Assembly (NCBI RefSeq): GCF_023238205.1
Contig: NZ_CP096659.1
Location: 2,869,626-2,933,625 of the forward strand
From: Halorussus limi
GTDB lineage: Archaea; Halobacteriota; Halobacteria; Halobacteriales; Haladaptataceae
DNA length: 64,000 nt
Direction: 5' to 3'
Shown: piece by piece, positions 53,962 to 63,174 of the stretch
Layout: each line of letters starts with the position of its first letter
How positions within the stretch are numbered: position 1 is the first letter of the stretch
Position numbers and translations under genes: made by a program
The notes under the pieces: generated by a model
What the model was told of the DNA's origin: nothing
Databases searched by the model: none
Seen by the model: only the letters and a program-made list of their open reading frames with translations

Positions 53962-56900
53962 GTGACCGAGCGCACACGGAGCGTCCTGCTGACGCTCCTG
54001 CTCGTCGTCTCGTCGGTCTCGGCGGGCGTCGGTACGGTCGCGGCGACGCCGACCGACTCTCCGACCACGTTCCACGTCGCACAGGGCGACGCGTGCTACG
54101 AGGTCTCGCCGGTCACGTCGAGCGAGGACACGGTCGAGGAGTTCTACGACTACCGGGCCGGAGAAGGAACGAAGTACGGCTCGTACGGCGAGGGCTCGAA
54201 GGCCATTCAGGACAATCAGGTCAGTCACCTCTTCGTCTACAAGGGCGAGAAGGGACTGAGCCTCGTGATGCTCCACGACGAACTCAACGCGTCGAAGGGC
54301 GGCGCGATTTCGTTCGACATCTCGGGCCTGCCGTCCGACCGCAAGTGGGTCGTCGAGGACGACGACTACCCGAACCGCGACGACAACTTCGACCACGGCC
54401 AGACGAACTCGTCCATCGACTGGATGTGGGCCTCGGGTCGGACCGACGGCGCCGCGGTCCGCGGTCTCGGCGGTAGCTTCGACGCCATCACCATCGAGTC
54501 CGCCTTCGGCGAGAACTCGTGGGCGTACCAGAACCGCACGGTCGACGGCGAGCACCGTCCGTGGCCCTACGCCACCAACGACACCGACTGGAAACTCCGG
54601 TCGGGCGACGGGACCGAGTACGACCTCACCAAGGGCCAGAGCCTGACCATCGAGAAGGGAAGCTGTCCCGACAAGACCTCCCCGAGCGCCGCGCTCTCGG
54701 CGAACCCCCAGACCGTCGAGACCGGCGAGTCGGTCTCGTTCGACGCCAGCGCGTCCACTGACAACCAGACCGCCATCGCGGAGTACCGATGGGACTTCGA
54801 CGGCGACGGCCAGATAGACAAGAACACTTCATCTGCGACGACTTCCCACGCGTACGACGCCGCGGACACCTACGACGCCTCGGTGACGGTCGTCGACGAG
54901 GGAGGGAACACCGACAAAGCGACCGCGACGGTGACGGTCGAAGGGTCGAGTTCCAAACCCGTACAGAACGTCACCTACATCAACGGGACCGCGGTCAAGG
55001 TGAACGGCACCTACGCTGCAGTCGACCTCACGCTCGGCTACTACACCGAGAGCGGTTACGGGCAGTCGCGTTACGTCGAGGAGAACGTCTCCGGAACGAC
55101 GGTCATTCACGTCGAGGAGGACCACGGCATCAACGGGACCATCGTCAACCTCGTGGAACTCCACGAGGACGAGTTCCCCGGTGAGGCCGAGTACCAGAAG
55201 GAGAATCCGCGACTCGACTACTACGCCGAGACCATCGAACCCCGTCCGGTGACGGTCTCGGTCGACAACGTCTCCGAGGTCGAGAACGGCACCTACGAGG
55301 TGACGTTCGCCTACGACAACCCCAACGAGGAGACGCTGTCGATGCCCAACAGCACCTTCTCGGGGAACGTCTCGGTCCAGGCGCCCGAGAACTTCGAGTC
55401 GGGCGAGCACAACTTCACCGCGACGTGGACGCCCGAGACCGCCGACGACCGCGCGACGTGGACGCTCAACCGGAGCCGATTCGGACAGAGCGACGTTAGC
55501 GCGCAGACGCCGACCGCTGGCGAACTGAACGGCAGCGAGGACACCACCGCGCCGACGGCCGTCATCGAGGGGCCGGACACGGCGTACACCGACACCCACG
55601 CCACGTTCCAAGCGGACGAATCGACCGACAATCGCGGTATCGTCAACTACACGTGGACGTTCGACGGTGAAGACGTGAAGCACGGCGAAACGGTCAATTA
55701 CCTGTTCAACGAAACCGGTGAACACAACGTCACGCTGACGGTCGAAGACGCCGCCGGAAACACGGACACGGCGACGAAGACCATCGAGGCCATCACCCAA
55801 GACCGGACTAAACCGGTGGCGAAACTGTCGGCCTCGCCGACGGTCGCGGAGGTCAACGAGACCGTCACCTTCGACGCCTCGAACTCCTCGGACGAGAGCG
55901 GTATCGCCCAGTACGCGTGGAACTTCGACGGCGACGAGAGCTTCGAGCGCAAGACGGACTCTCCGACCACGACGTACAACTTCTCGGAAACCGGCGAACA
56001 CCGAGTCGAGTTGATGGTCGTGGACAACGGAACGCACGGTCTCTCGAACGTCACGTCGGTCAACGTGACGGTCCAGCGGGCGAACCTCGGCCACGGTATC
56101 AAGTTCGTCAACGAGTCCGCGGTCGAAGTGACCGGCAACTTCGAGAAGGTGAACCTTCGCACGACGTCCTTCGACGGCGACGGTAAGCAGACCTCCGTGC
56201 GGACGTTCGAGAACGTCACCGGCGAGACGGTCCTGACCCCCGACGACGAGGTCTGGGGTCCGGTGACTCGGAGCGTCGCCGCCTACGAGAACGCGTCCGA
56301 CGACGACCCCGCGCTCAGTCGGGCCAACCCCGACTACGCGGCCCAACTCGAAGCGGTGCGACCCGACAAGGTCAGCACCTTCTTCGAGAGTGCGAAGAAG
56401 GTCGACAACGGAACCTACGAGGTCACGTTCGGCTACGAGAACCCGAACGACCGCTCCGTGAACGCCTCGGCCAGCGCGTTCACGGCGGGCAACGTCTCGG
56501 GCGAACCCCCGACGGAGTTCGCGCCGGGTCGTAACACCGTCACCGTGACGTGGACGCCGGCGAGCAACGACTCGAACGTCGTCTGGCGGACGGACTTCTC
56601 GAACTTCGGCTACGGCGCTTCGACGACGACGGGTCCCACGCCCGACCAGATCGCGAACGGCGAGATGCCGCCGACCGCGAAACTGACCGCCGACCCGACC
56701 TCGGTCGCGGTCAACGAGACCGTCACCTTCGACGCCGCGGGGTCCACCGACGACGGCAACGTCACCGCCTACAAGTGGGACTTCGACGGCGACGGCGAGA
56801 TCGACCGGACCAGCCAGAACGCGACGGTCGGTCACGTGTTCCGCACCGCGGGCACGTACCACGTCACCGTGACGGTCGTGGACGAGTCGGGCCAGTCCGA

Positions 56901-58212
56901 CACCGCGACCGAGACGGTCTGCGTGAGCGAACCGTACGAGAACGAAGCACCGAACGCGCACCTCGACGTTCCGTCGACGGTTTCGGCGGACGAGACGGTC
57001 TTCCTCGACGCCCGGAAGTCGAGCGACGACCACGGCATCGTGTGGGTCAAGTACTACGCCAACGGGGACCTCCTGTGGGCCGGGAACCCCGACTCGACGC
57101 CCGAGCGGACGTCGCTCACTCCGCAGAAGCACCTCGACGGCCCCGGAACGTACGAGTTCACGGTGAAAGTCTGGGACCACGGAGGACTGTCCGACAAGGC
57201 CTCCCAGACGGTCGAAGTCACAGCCGCCGACGACGGTAACGACGGCGGCGACGGAAGCGACGGCAACAACGGCAACAACGGCGACGACGGCGACTCGAAC
57301 AAGGGCATCGGCGATTCCCCGAACAACGGTAACACGGGCGGCGGCATCGGCGTCGTCGGCCCCGGCGGGAACGGCGACTCGAACGACGGCAACCAGAACG
57401 ACGGCGGTAATCAGAACGACGACTCGAAGGCCACCGCGCCGCTGACCGACGCGGACGGCAAGGTCGGTTCCGTCGTCGTCCGCGCCGGTAGTTCGGACGC
57501 CGACCCCACGGTCAAAGTGAGCGACACCGTGCCCGAGGGCGTCACCGCGCCGACCGTCGAGGCCGACGGCTTCGCGGCGCTCTCGTACCTGAACGTCAGC
57601 GGCGCCGAGCAGGCGACGTTCACCGTCTCGAAGAGCCGACTCGCCGACGCGAGCGCGACCCCCGACGCGGTCGGTCTCTTCCGCTACGACGACGGTTCGT
57701 GGACCGCCGTCGAGACGGCGCAGGTCAACGAGACCGAGGACGCCTTCCGGTTCCGCGCGAACGTCTCCGACGGCACGTTCGCCGTCGGCATCGGCAAGGC
57801 GGTCACGAGCGTCACCGACGTGTCGGTCCAGAGCGGGTCGGTCGAACCCGGCGAGACCGCAACCGTCACCGCGACGGTCCGGAACACCGGCCACGCCGAC
57901 GGCACCCAGCAAGTCAAGCTGACGGTCGGCGGCGAAGTGGTCGCCACCAAGAACGTCTCGGTCGCCGCGGGCGAGACGACCGACGTGACCTTCGAGCACA
58001 CGCTCGCCGAGAGCGGCGTCTACGAGGTCAGCGTCGGCGACCAGAACGCGGAAATCGTCGTGAAGGGCGTCGAAACCACGACGACCGACGAGTCGAGTAG
58101 CGTCGAGACGACCGCGACGCCGGACAACTCCTCGGGCGTCCCCGGGTTCGGCGTCGGCGTCGCCCTGGTCGCGCTGGTGGCCGCCGCGCTGGTGGCCCTC
58201 CGCCGACAGTAG
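53962..58212 (+). CDS. Giant PKD-repeat PGF-CTERM surface protein
   Basis: A 1416-residue secreted protein with a GTG start set by the adjacent Shine-Dalgarno. Sec signal about 1-29 (VLLTLLLVVSSVSAGVGTVAA). Domains: N-terminal domain with FYDYR and WVVEDDDY patterns (30-235); PKD domain (236-325); about 195-residue module A (331-525); two PKD domains (527-700); second copy of module A (705-900); two PKD-like domains (902-1085); Gly/Asn/Asp linker (1090-1150); PGF-pre-PGF domain (about 1157-1270); CARDB-like domain (1283-1372); Thr/Ser stalk; and PGF-CTERM PGFGVGVALVALVAAALVA with basic tail, an archaeosortase A sorting signal. It is probably an S-layer-associated lipid-anchored adhesin. Many NxT/NxS sites suggest N-glycosylation. 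A paralogue starts at 59212. Confidence 0.85.
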   Translation: MTERTRSVLLTLLLVVSSVSAGVGTVAATPTDSPTTFHVAQGDACYEVSPVTSSEDTVEEFYDYRAGEGTKYGSYGEGSKAIQDNQVSHLFVYKGEKGLSLVMLHDELNASKGGAISFDISGLPSDRKWVVEDDDYPNRDDNFDHGQTNSSIDWMWASGRTDGAAVRGLGGSFDAITIESAFGENSWAYQNRTVDGEHRPWPYATNDTDWKLRSGDGTEYDLTKGQSLTIEKGSCPDKTSPSAALSANPQTVETGESVSFDASASTDNQTAIAEYRWDFDGDGQIDKNTSSATTSHAYDAADTYDASVTVVDEGGNTDKATATVTVEGSSSKPVQNVTYINGTAVKVNGTYAAVDLTLGYYTESGYGQSRYVEENVSGTTVIHVEEDHGINGTIVNLVELHEDEFPGEAEYQKENPRLDYYAETIEPRPVTVSVDNVSEVENGTYEVTFAYDNPNEETLSMPNSTFSGNVSVQAPENFESGEHNFTATWTPETADDRATWTLNRSRFGQSDVSAQTPTAGELNGSEDTTAPTAVIEGPDTAYTDTHATFQADESTDNRGIVNYTWTFDGEDVKHGETVNYLFNETGEHNVTLTVEDAAGNTDTATKTIEAITQDRTKPVAKLSASPTVAEVNETVTFDASNSSDESGIAQYAWNFDGDESFERKTDSPTTTYNFSETGEHRVELMVVDNGTHGLSNVTSVNVTVQRANLGHGIKFVNESAVEVTGNFEKVNLRTTSFDGDGKQTSVRTFENVTGETVLTPDDEVWGPVTRSVAAYENASDDDPALSRANPDYAAQLEAVRPDKVSTFFESAKKVDNGTYEVTFGYENPNDRSVNASASAFTAGNVSGEPPTEFAPGRNTVTVTWTPASNDSNVVWRTDFSNFGYGASTTTGPTPDQIANGEMPPTAKLTADPTSVAVNETVTFDAAGSTDDGNVTAYKWDFDGDGEIDRTSQNATVGHVFRTAGTYHVTVTVVDESGQSDTATETVCVSEPYENEAPNAHLDVPSTVSADETVFLDARKSSDDHGIVWVKYYANGDLLWAGNPDSTPERTSLTPQKHLDGPGTYEFTVKVWDHGGLSDKASQTVEVTAADDGNDGGDGSDGNNGNNGDDGDSNKGIGDSPNNGNTGGGIGVVGPGGNGDSNDGNQNDGGNQNDDSKATAPLTDADGKVGSVVVRAGSSDADPTVKVSDTVPEGVTAPTVEADGFAALSYLNVSGAEQATFTVSKSRLADASATPDAVGLFRYDDGSWTAVETAQVNETEDAFRFRANVSDGTFAVGIGKAVTSVTDVSVQSGSVEPGETATVTATVRNTGHADGTQQVKLTVGGEVVATKNVSVAAGETTDVTFEHTLAESGVYEVSVGDQNAEIVVKGVETTTTDESSSVETTATPDNSSGVPGFGVGVALVALVAAALVALRRQ

Positions 58213-58226
58213 ACTCGACGCTTTCG

Positions 58227-58275
58227 CGCGATTTTCGCTCTTTTCGCGTCGGTTCGATTTTTCGCTTTTTTCGGC
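58227..58275 (+). terminator. Multiple T-tracts after the PKD gene
   Basis: Runs of T4, T4, T5 and T6 interspersed within 50 nt after the stop form a strong archaeal terminator region. Confidence 0.55.
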
Positions 58276-58443
58276 TTCTGCGCTCCGGCCAGCGACGGCT
58301 ATTTTCGCAGACGGTTCGATTTCGCCGATGGTTCGCTCCGGCCCACGGTTCGATTTCGCCGACGACCGTCACCGACGCCGACCGCATCGCGCGGTGCGGT
58401 CCGCGGCCCGAACGTTATCACTCACCGACCCGTCGCGTCGGTC

Positions 58444-58950
58444 ATGGGAAAGGTCAACGAGAGCGACCTCGACTGGACGACGTTGGACAGGGGCGAGACG
58501 GCGTTCCGGCGCAAGCAACTCGGCGAGGCCGCCGACGGCGACCGACTCGGGGCCAGTCTCTACGAACTCCCGCCGGGCAAGCGGTCGTGGCCGTACCACT
58601 ACCACACCGCCAACGAGGAGGCGCTGTACGTCCTCGCGGGGTCGGGCGCGCTCCGACTCGGCGGCGAGCGGACCCCGCTCGAGGCGGGCGACTACGTCGC
58701 GCTCCCGGCCGACGAATCCGGCGCTCACCGGGTGGTCAACGACTCCGAGGAACCGCTCCGGTATCTGGCGGTCTCCACGATGGACGACCCCGAGGTGACG
58801 GTCTACCCCGACTCGGAGAAACTCAGCGTCTTCGTCGGGTCGCCGCCGGGCGGCCGCGACGGCCGGAGCGTCCACGGCTACTACGAGCGCGACGCCGACG
58901 TGGACTACTGGTCGGGCGAGGAGAGCGACCCGCGCGACGAGTCGGAGTAG
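58444..58950 (+). CDS. Cupin-domain protein
   Basis: A 168-residue protein MGKVNESDLDWTTLDRGE.... Cupin motif 1 PYHYHTANEEALYVLAG (residues about 56-72, two His and Glu ligands) and motif 2 (EAGDYVALPADESGAHRVVN) form one beta-barrel with a metal site. Such proteins include sugar isomerases, dioxygenases and regulators; none can be chosen. It stands alone between two large surface-protein genes on the same strand. An acidic tail (GEESDPRDES) ends the protein. Confidence 0.88.
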   Translation: MGKVNESDLDWTTLDRGETAFRRKQLGEAADGDRLGASLYELPPGKRSWPYHYHTANEEALYVLAGSGALRLGGERTPLEAGDYVALPADESGAHRVVNDSEEPLRYLAVSTMDDPEVTVYPDSEKLSVFVGSPPGGRDGRSVHGYYERDADVDYWSGEESDPRDESE

Positions 58951-59146
58951 CGCCGATACGCAGGAACCGTGACGAACCGGAGTAGCGCCAGACGAACGCC
59001 GACTATCGCCGATTTTCCGGACGCTCACTGCCTCGTCCACCGCCGAAAATCTCCCGCCAGCGCCGCCGTCCTAAGCCCGAACTGACCGCGATTAAGCCCG
59101 GGCGACGAGAGTCGTCCGGACCGGGCTAGCCCGGCGAAGCCGACGT

Positions 59147-59156
59147 ATAACAAAGG
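59147..59156 (+). promoter_or_regulatory. ATAACAAAGG box upstream of the second PKD gene
   Basis: Centred about 60 nt before the ATG at 59212; identical to the boxes at 40006 and 53710. Confidence 0.4.
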
Positions 59157-59211
59157 CCGTCTCGGGGGAATCTCGGGCCACGTTACCGCCCGCTCGTGGA
59201 TTTCCCTCAAC

Positions 59212-62200
59212 ATGACTCGGACACGAACCCGTTTCGCTATCGTCGGTATCGCTCTCCTGGTGGTCGGTGCGGCGGTCCCGCTGTCGCCCGCCAGCGACAC
59301 CGCCGCGGCCGCGGAACACACCTTCGTCGTCGAGCAGGGCGACCGCTGTTTCGAGGTGTCGCCGCTCTCGAACGACGAGGACGTGCGCTCGTTCTACGAC
59401 TACCGCAACGTCGAGAACGGGGCCGGCGAGGGCGAGTACACCTACAGTTCGTACATGCCCAGCAATCTCAAGCGGGCCGACGCCAGTCGCCTGTTCCTCT
59501 ACGACGGCCCGAACGGCGTGAGCCTCGTCGTCGTCCACAACGAGGTCGGCGGCGACAGGGGCGACGGGAGCGCCGCGACCTTCCGGTTCGACGGCCTGCC
59601 GAGCGGCGGCGACTGGGTGGTCGCCGACGACGACTACTCAGGGCAGGACGACCGCTTCTCGCGCGACCGAATCGACTGGTCCTGGTACGGCGACCGGACC
59701 GACGGCGCCGTCTTCCGCGGACTCGACCGCGACGGCACCGAAATCACCGTCGACCCCGCGTTCGACGAGCAGGCGGCGCTCTACGACTCCCCGGTGGACC
59801 GCTCGGGCAACACCGAGGCGTGGCAGTTCCTGACCGGGAGCGTCGGCGACCCGAGCGCGGTCGGTCTCGACATGACCGAACCGATTACGATTCGGACCGG
59901 GCACTGCGGCGCGGACGAGACCCCGCCGACCGCCGAACTCGACGCCTCGAACGGCACGGTCGGCTCGTCGGTCACGTTCGACGCCAGCGCGTCCGGCGAC
60001 GACCGCGGCGTCGCCGAGTACCGGTGGGACTTCGACGGCGACGGCGAAGTCGAGCGAACCACCGAGGACCCGACCGTCGCGTACGAGTTCGGCGAGGCGG
60101 GCACCTACGAGGCCAGCGTGACGGTCGTAGACGCGGCCGGGAACGCCGACCGGGCGCGGGCCACGGTCGGCGTCGAGACCGACGACCCGCCGGAGGCCGC
60201 GTTCCGAGTCGTCTCGCCCGAGACTCCGGTCGAGGGGCGGGAGGTCGTCCTCGACGCCGGCAACTCGACCGACGACACCGGCATCGCGACCTACCGGTGG
60301 ACGCTCGGCAACGGAACCACCGCGACCGGCGAGCGCGTGGCCTACACCGCCGAAGAGAACGGCACGCTCCCGGTCTCGCTCGAAGTCGTGGACGAGGCCG
60401 GCAACAACGCGACCGAGACGGCCGAAATCGCTGTCCGGAAGGCCGACGAGACCGCACCGGACGCCGCGGCCGCGGCGAACCGAACCGCAGTCGAGGTCGG
60501 TGCGCCCGTCCGATTCGACGCGAACAACTCCTCGGACGAGCGAGGTATCGCGTCCTACCGGTGGGCGTTTGGCGACGGAACCACCGCGACCGGCCGGACC
60601 GCGGCCCACCGCTACGACGCGGCGGGCACCTACGAGGCGACCGTCACCGTCACCGACGCGGGAGGCAACGCGGCGACGGCGAACGTGACCGTCGAAGTCC
60701 TCCCCGAGGACGACACCGCGCCGAGCGCCGCGCTCGCGGTCGGGACGAACCGGACCGACGCCGGAACCGAAGTCGCCTTCGACGCGAGCAACTCCTCGGA
60801 CGGCGAGACCGGCGTCGCGACGTATCGCTGGGACTTCGACGGCGACGGCGAGACCGACCGGACTACGAGCAACGCGACGGTCGGCCACGCCTACGAGTCG
60901 TCGGGCACCTACAACGCGACCGTGACCGCGGTGGACCGCACCGGCAACGCCGACGAGGCGACCGTCGAAATTCGCGTCGAGCGAGACGAGAAGGCCCACT
61001 CCGGAAACGGCGGCGGTAGCGGTGGAAATGGAGGCGGCGGAGGTGACGGCGGAAACGGCGCCAGCGGAAGCAGCGGCGGCGGAAACGCCGGCGCGAGCGA
61101 CGGCGGCGGTGGCGGCGGGGCCGACCTCGGCCCGCCGCCGGTTCTGACGAACGCGGAGAAGCGCGGGCCGAACGCCGGACTCGTGGACGTGCGCCACGGC
61201 CGGGCCGACGAGACGATTCGGGCCGACCTGCCCGCGACCGCCGCGCGCGACGCGACCGGCGTCGCCTTCCGCGAGGTCCGGGTGAACCTATCGCGGGACG
61301 TGACCCACTTCGCCGTGGAGACCGCTCGCGGCGCGGCGACGTCGGACGCCGCGACTCAGGCGAACCGCTCGACCCCCGCCGACGTGACCCTCGGGTCGCT
61401 GTCGGTCGGCGTGAAGTACGTCGAACCCCGGCAGGTCGAGAGCGTCGGCTACACCGTCGCAATCGAGCGGTCCCGACTCGCCGAGGCGGGCCTCGCGCCA
61501 GCGGACCTGACCGCGTACCGGCGCGCGGGCGACGGGTGGGAGCGGGCGAACGTCACGGTCGAATCGCACGGCGAGACGGTCCTCCTCGACGTGGAGACCG
61601 ACGGCTTCGCGCCGGTCGCGGTCGGTGGCGAGCGCTCGGTGACTGTCGCGGCGGCCGAACTGAACGCGACGACGGTCGCCGCCGACGAACCGGTCGCGCT
61701 GACCGCGACGTTCGAGAACGAGGGCGACTCGGCCGCGAGGTTCGCCGCGAATCTCACCGCCGACGGCGAGGTGGTGGCGACGGAGACGGTCGCGGTGCCC
61801 GCGGCCGACCGAAGCGAGGTGACGCTCACCGCCTCGCTCGCACCGGGCAGGCACTCGGTCGGACTCGGGGGCCCGCGCATCGGTCCCGCGAACGCGCGCG
61901 TCGGCAACGTGACGGTGGCCGAACCCGCCGCCGACATCGCGGTCACGGACGTGTCGGTCAACGATTCGACCATCGCGCCGGGCGAGCGAGTCGCCGTCAC
62001 CGCGACGGTCGAGAACCGTGGGTCGAAGTCCGGCCAGCGGGGTATCGCGCTGAGACTGTTCGGCGAGGCGGTGGCCGACGAGCGCGTGAACGTCTCCGCG
62101 GGCGGGACCGAGCAGGTGACGTTCGTCCGGCGAATCGACGCGGCCGGCAACTACACCGCCGAGGTGGGCAACGAGACGGCCGCCGTGTCGGTCCGGAGCG

Positions 62201-62313
62201 AAGGCGGGAACGACGACCCGGCGAGTCCGGCCGTTCCGATTCCCGGATTCGGCGTCGGGGTCGCGGTCGCGGCGTTGCTCGCGGCGCTGGCCGTCCTCCG
62301 GAAGCGCGAGTGA
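59212..62313 (+). CDS. PKD-repeat PGF-CTERM surface protein (paralogue of the 53962 protein)
   Basis: A 1033-residue secreted protein. Sec signal about 1-34 (IVGIALLVVGAAVPLSPASD). N-terminal domain 35-230 closely matches that of the 53962 protein: VxQGDxCxEVSPL, FYDYR, GLPSGGDWVVADDDY, DRTDGAVFRGL, IRTGHC. Then four PKD/PKD-like domains (about 234-590), a Gly/Asn/Ser linker, a PGF-pre-PGF-like domain (about 640-800), two CARDB-like domains (about 805-1000) and PGFGVGVAVAALLAALAV with KRE tail, the PGF-CTERM. Module A of the paralogue is absent. A likely cell-surface protein linked to the membrane by archaeosortase. Confidence 0.85.
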   Translation: MTRTRTRFAIVGIALLVVGAAVPLSPASDTAAAAEHTFVVEQGDRCFEVSPLSNDEDVRSFYDYRNVENGAGEGEYTYSSYMPSNLKRADASRLFLYDGPNGVSLVVVHNEVGGDRGDGSAATFRFDGLPSGGDWVVADDDYSGQDDRFSRDRIDWSWYGDRTDGAVFRGLDRDGTEITVDPAFDEQAALYDSPVDRSGNTEAWQFLTGSVGDPSAVGLDMTEPITIRTGHCGADETPPTAELDASNGTVGSSVTFDASASGDDRGVAEYRWDFDGDGEVERTTEDPTVAYEFGEAGTYEASVTVVDAAGNADRARATVGVETDDPPEAAFRVVSPETPVEGREVVLDAGNSTDDTGIATYRWTLGNGTTATGERVAYTAEENGTLPVSLEVVDEAGNNATETAEIAVRKADETAPDAAAAANRTAVEVGAPVRFDANNSSDERGIASYRWAFGDGTTATGRTAAHRYDAAGTYEATVTVTDAGGNAATANVTVEVLPEDDTAPSAALAVGTNRTDAGTEVAFDASNSSDGETGVATYRWDFDGDGETDRTTSNATVGHAYESSGTYNATVTAVDRTGNADEATVEIRVERDEKAHSGNGGGSGGNGGGGGDGGNGASGSSGGGNAGASDGGGGGGADLGPPPVLTNAEKRGPNAGLVDVRHGRADETIRADLPATAARDATGVAFREVRVNLSRDVTHFAVETARGAATSDAATQANRSTPADVTLGSLSVGVKYVEPRQVESVGYTVAIERSRLAEAGLAPADLTAYRRAGDGWERANVTVESHGETVLLDVETDGFAPVAVGGERSVTVAAAELNATTVAADEPVALTATFENEGDSAARFAANLTADGEVVATETVAVPAADRSEVTLTASLAPGRHSVGLGGPRIGPANARVGNVTVAEPAADIAVTDVSVNDSTIAPGERVAVTATVENRGSKSGQRGIALRLFGEAVADERVNVSAGGTEQVTFVRRIDAAGNYTAEVGNETAAVSVRSEGGNDDPASPAVPIPGFGVGVAVAALLAALAVLRKRE

Positions 62314-62381
62314 GGACGAACCGCTCGGTCTCGCTTCTAGGCGCGTTTCCCGCTCCCCGTCGAATCCGTCTCGACCGGGCG

Positions 62382-63083
62382 TTACTCGGCGTACTCCGGG
62401 CGCTCCTCGTACTCGATGGGGTCGCGGACGCCGATGTTCTGGAACGCCTCCAGTCGGAACGCGCAGGCGTCGCAGGTCCCGCAGGCCGGGGCCTCCGCGC
62501 GGTAGCAACTCCACGTGTGTTCGTAGGAAACGCCGAGTTCGGTCCCGCGCTCGGCGATGTCGGTCTTGCTCCACTCCACGAACGGCGCGCGGAGGTCGAT
62601 GTCGGTGTCGTCCTTCGTTCCGGCGTCGACGACTCGCTGGAAGGCGTCGAAGAACGCCGGGCGGCAGTCCGGGTAGCCCGAGAAGTCCTCGCTGTGGGCG
62701 CCGATGAAGAGGGCCTCGCACTCGTTGGCCTCGGCGTACGAGGTCGCCATCGCCAGCAGGTTGGCGTTCCGGAACGGGACGTAGGAAGTCGGCACCTCTT
62801 CGCTGTCGAGGTCGGCGTCCTCGACTTCCATCTCGTCGTCGGTCAGACTCGACCCGCCGATGGCAGCGAGGTGGCCGGTCTCCACGTGGAGGAAGTCCGC
62901 GGCGTCGAGTTCGTCGGCCAGCGTCCGGGCGCACTCGTACTCCTTGTCCTCGGTCTCCTGCCCGTAGGAGGTGTGGAGCAGGTAGAGGTCGTAGCCTTCG
63001 TCGGCCGCGACGTGGGCCGCGGTGGCGCTGTCCATCCCGCCGGAGGCGAGGACGACCGCGCGCTTCGGTGTACTCTCGGTCAT
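62382..63083 (-). CDS. queC: 7-Cyano-7-deazaguanine synthase QueC
   Basis: A 233-residue protein starting MTESTPKRAVVLASGGMDSATAA. PP-loop ASGGMDSAT, TSYVPFRNANLLAMATSYAE, IGAHSEDFSGYPDCRPAFFDAF, and a zinc site SCYRAEAPACGTCDAC with four Cys. QueC turns 7-carboxy-7-deazaguanine into preQ0 with ATP and ammonia. In archaea preQ0 is inserted into tRNA as archaeosine. The longer reading to 63413 overlaps the divergent gene and is rejected. Confidence 0.95.
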   Translation of the reverse strand: MTESTPKRAVVLASGGMDSATAAHVAADEGYDLYLLHTSYGQETEDKEYECARTLADELDAADFLHVETGHLAAIGGSSLTDDEMEVEDADLDSEEVPTSYVPFRNANLLAMATSYAEANECEALFIGAHSEDFSGYPDCRPAFFDAFQRVVDAGTKDDTDIDLRAPFVEWSKTDIAERGTELGVSYEHTWSCYRAEAPACGTCDACAFRLEAFQNIGVRDPIEYEERPEYAE

Positions 63084-63174
63084 ACTCGGATGCTCGCGTG
63101 CGAATACCAAGAGCGACACGGTTTCCAGCCGCCCCATCGACAGTAATAAAACACTTTGATTTGATAGGTCGTTT

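Noticed and set aside
57235-57420. Gly/Asn/Asp repeats in the linker of the giant PKD protein, considered as a DNA repeat or array
   Set aside because: The repeats are irregular codon-level runs typical of flexible linkers; spacing is not constant, so it is not a CRISPR or tandem repeat array.
54829-57999. 1056-codon antisense frame within the giant PKD protein gene
   Set aside because: High GC favours long open antisense frames; the translation is rich in Arg, Val and Asp without motifs, and no promoter was seen.
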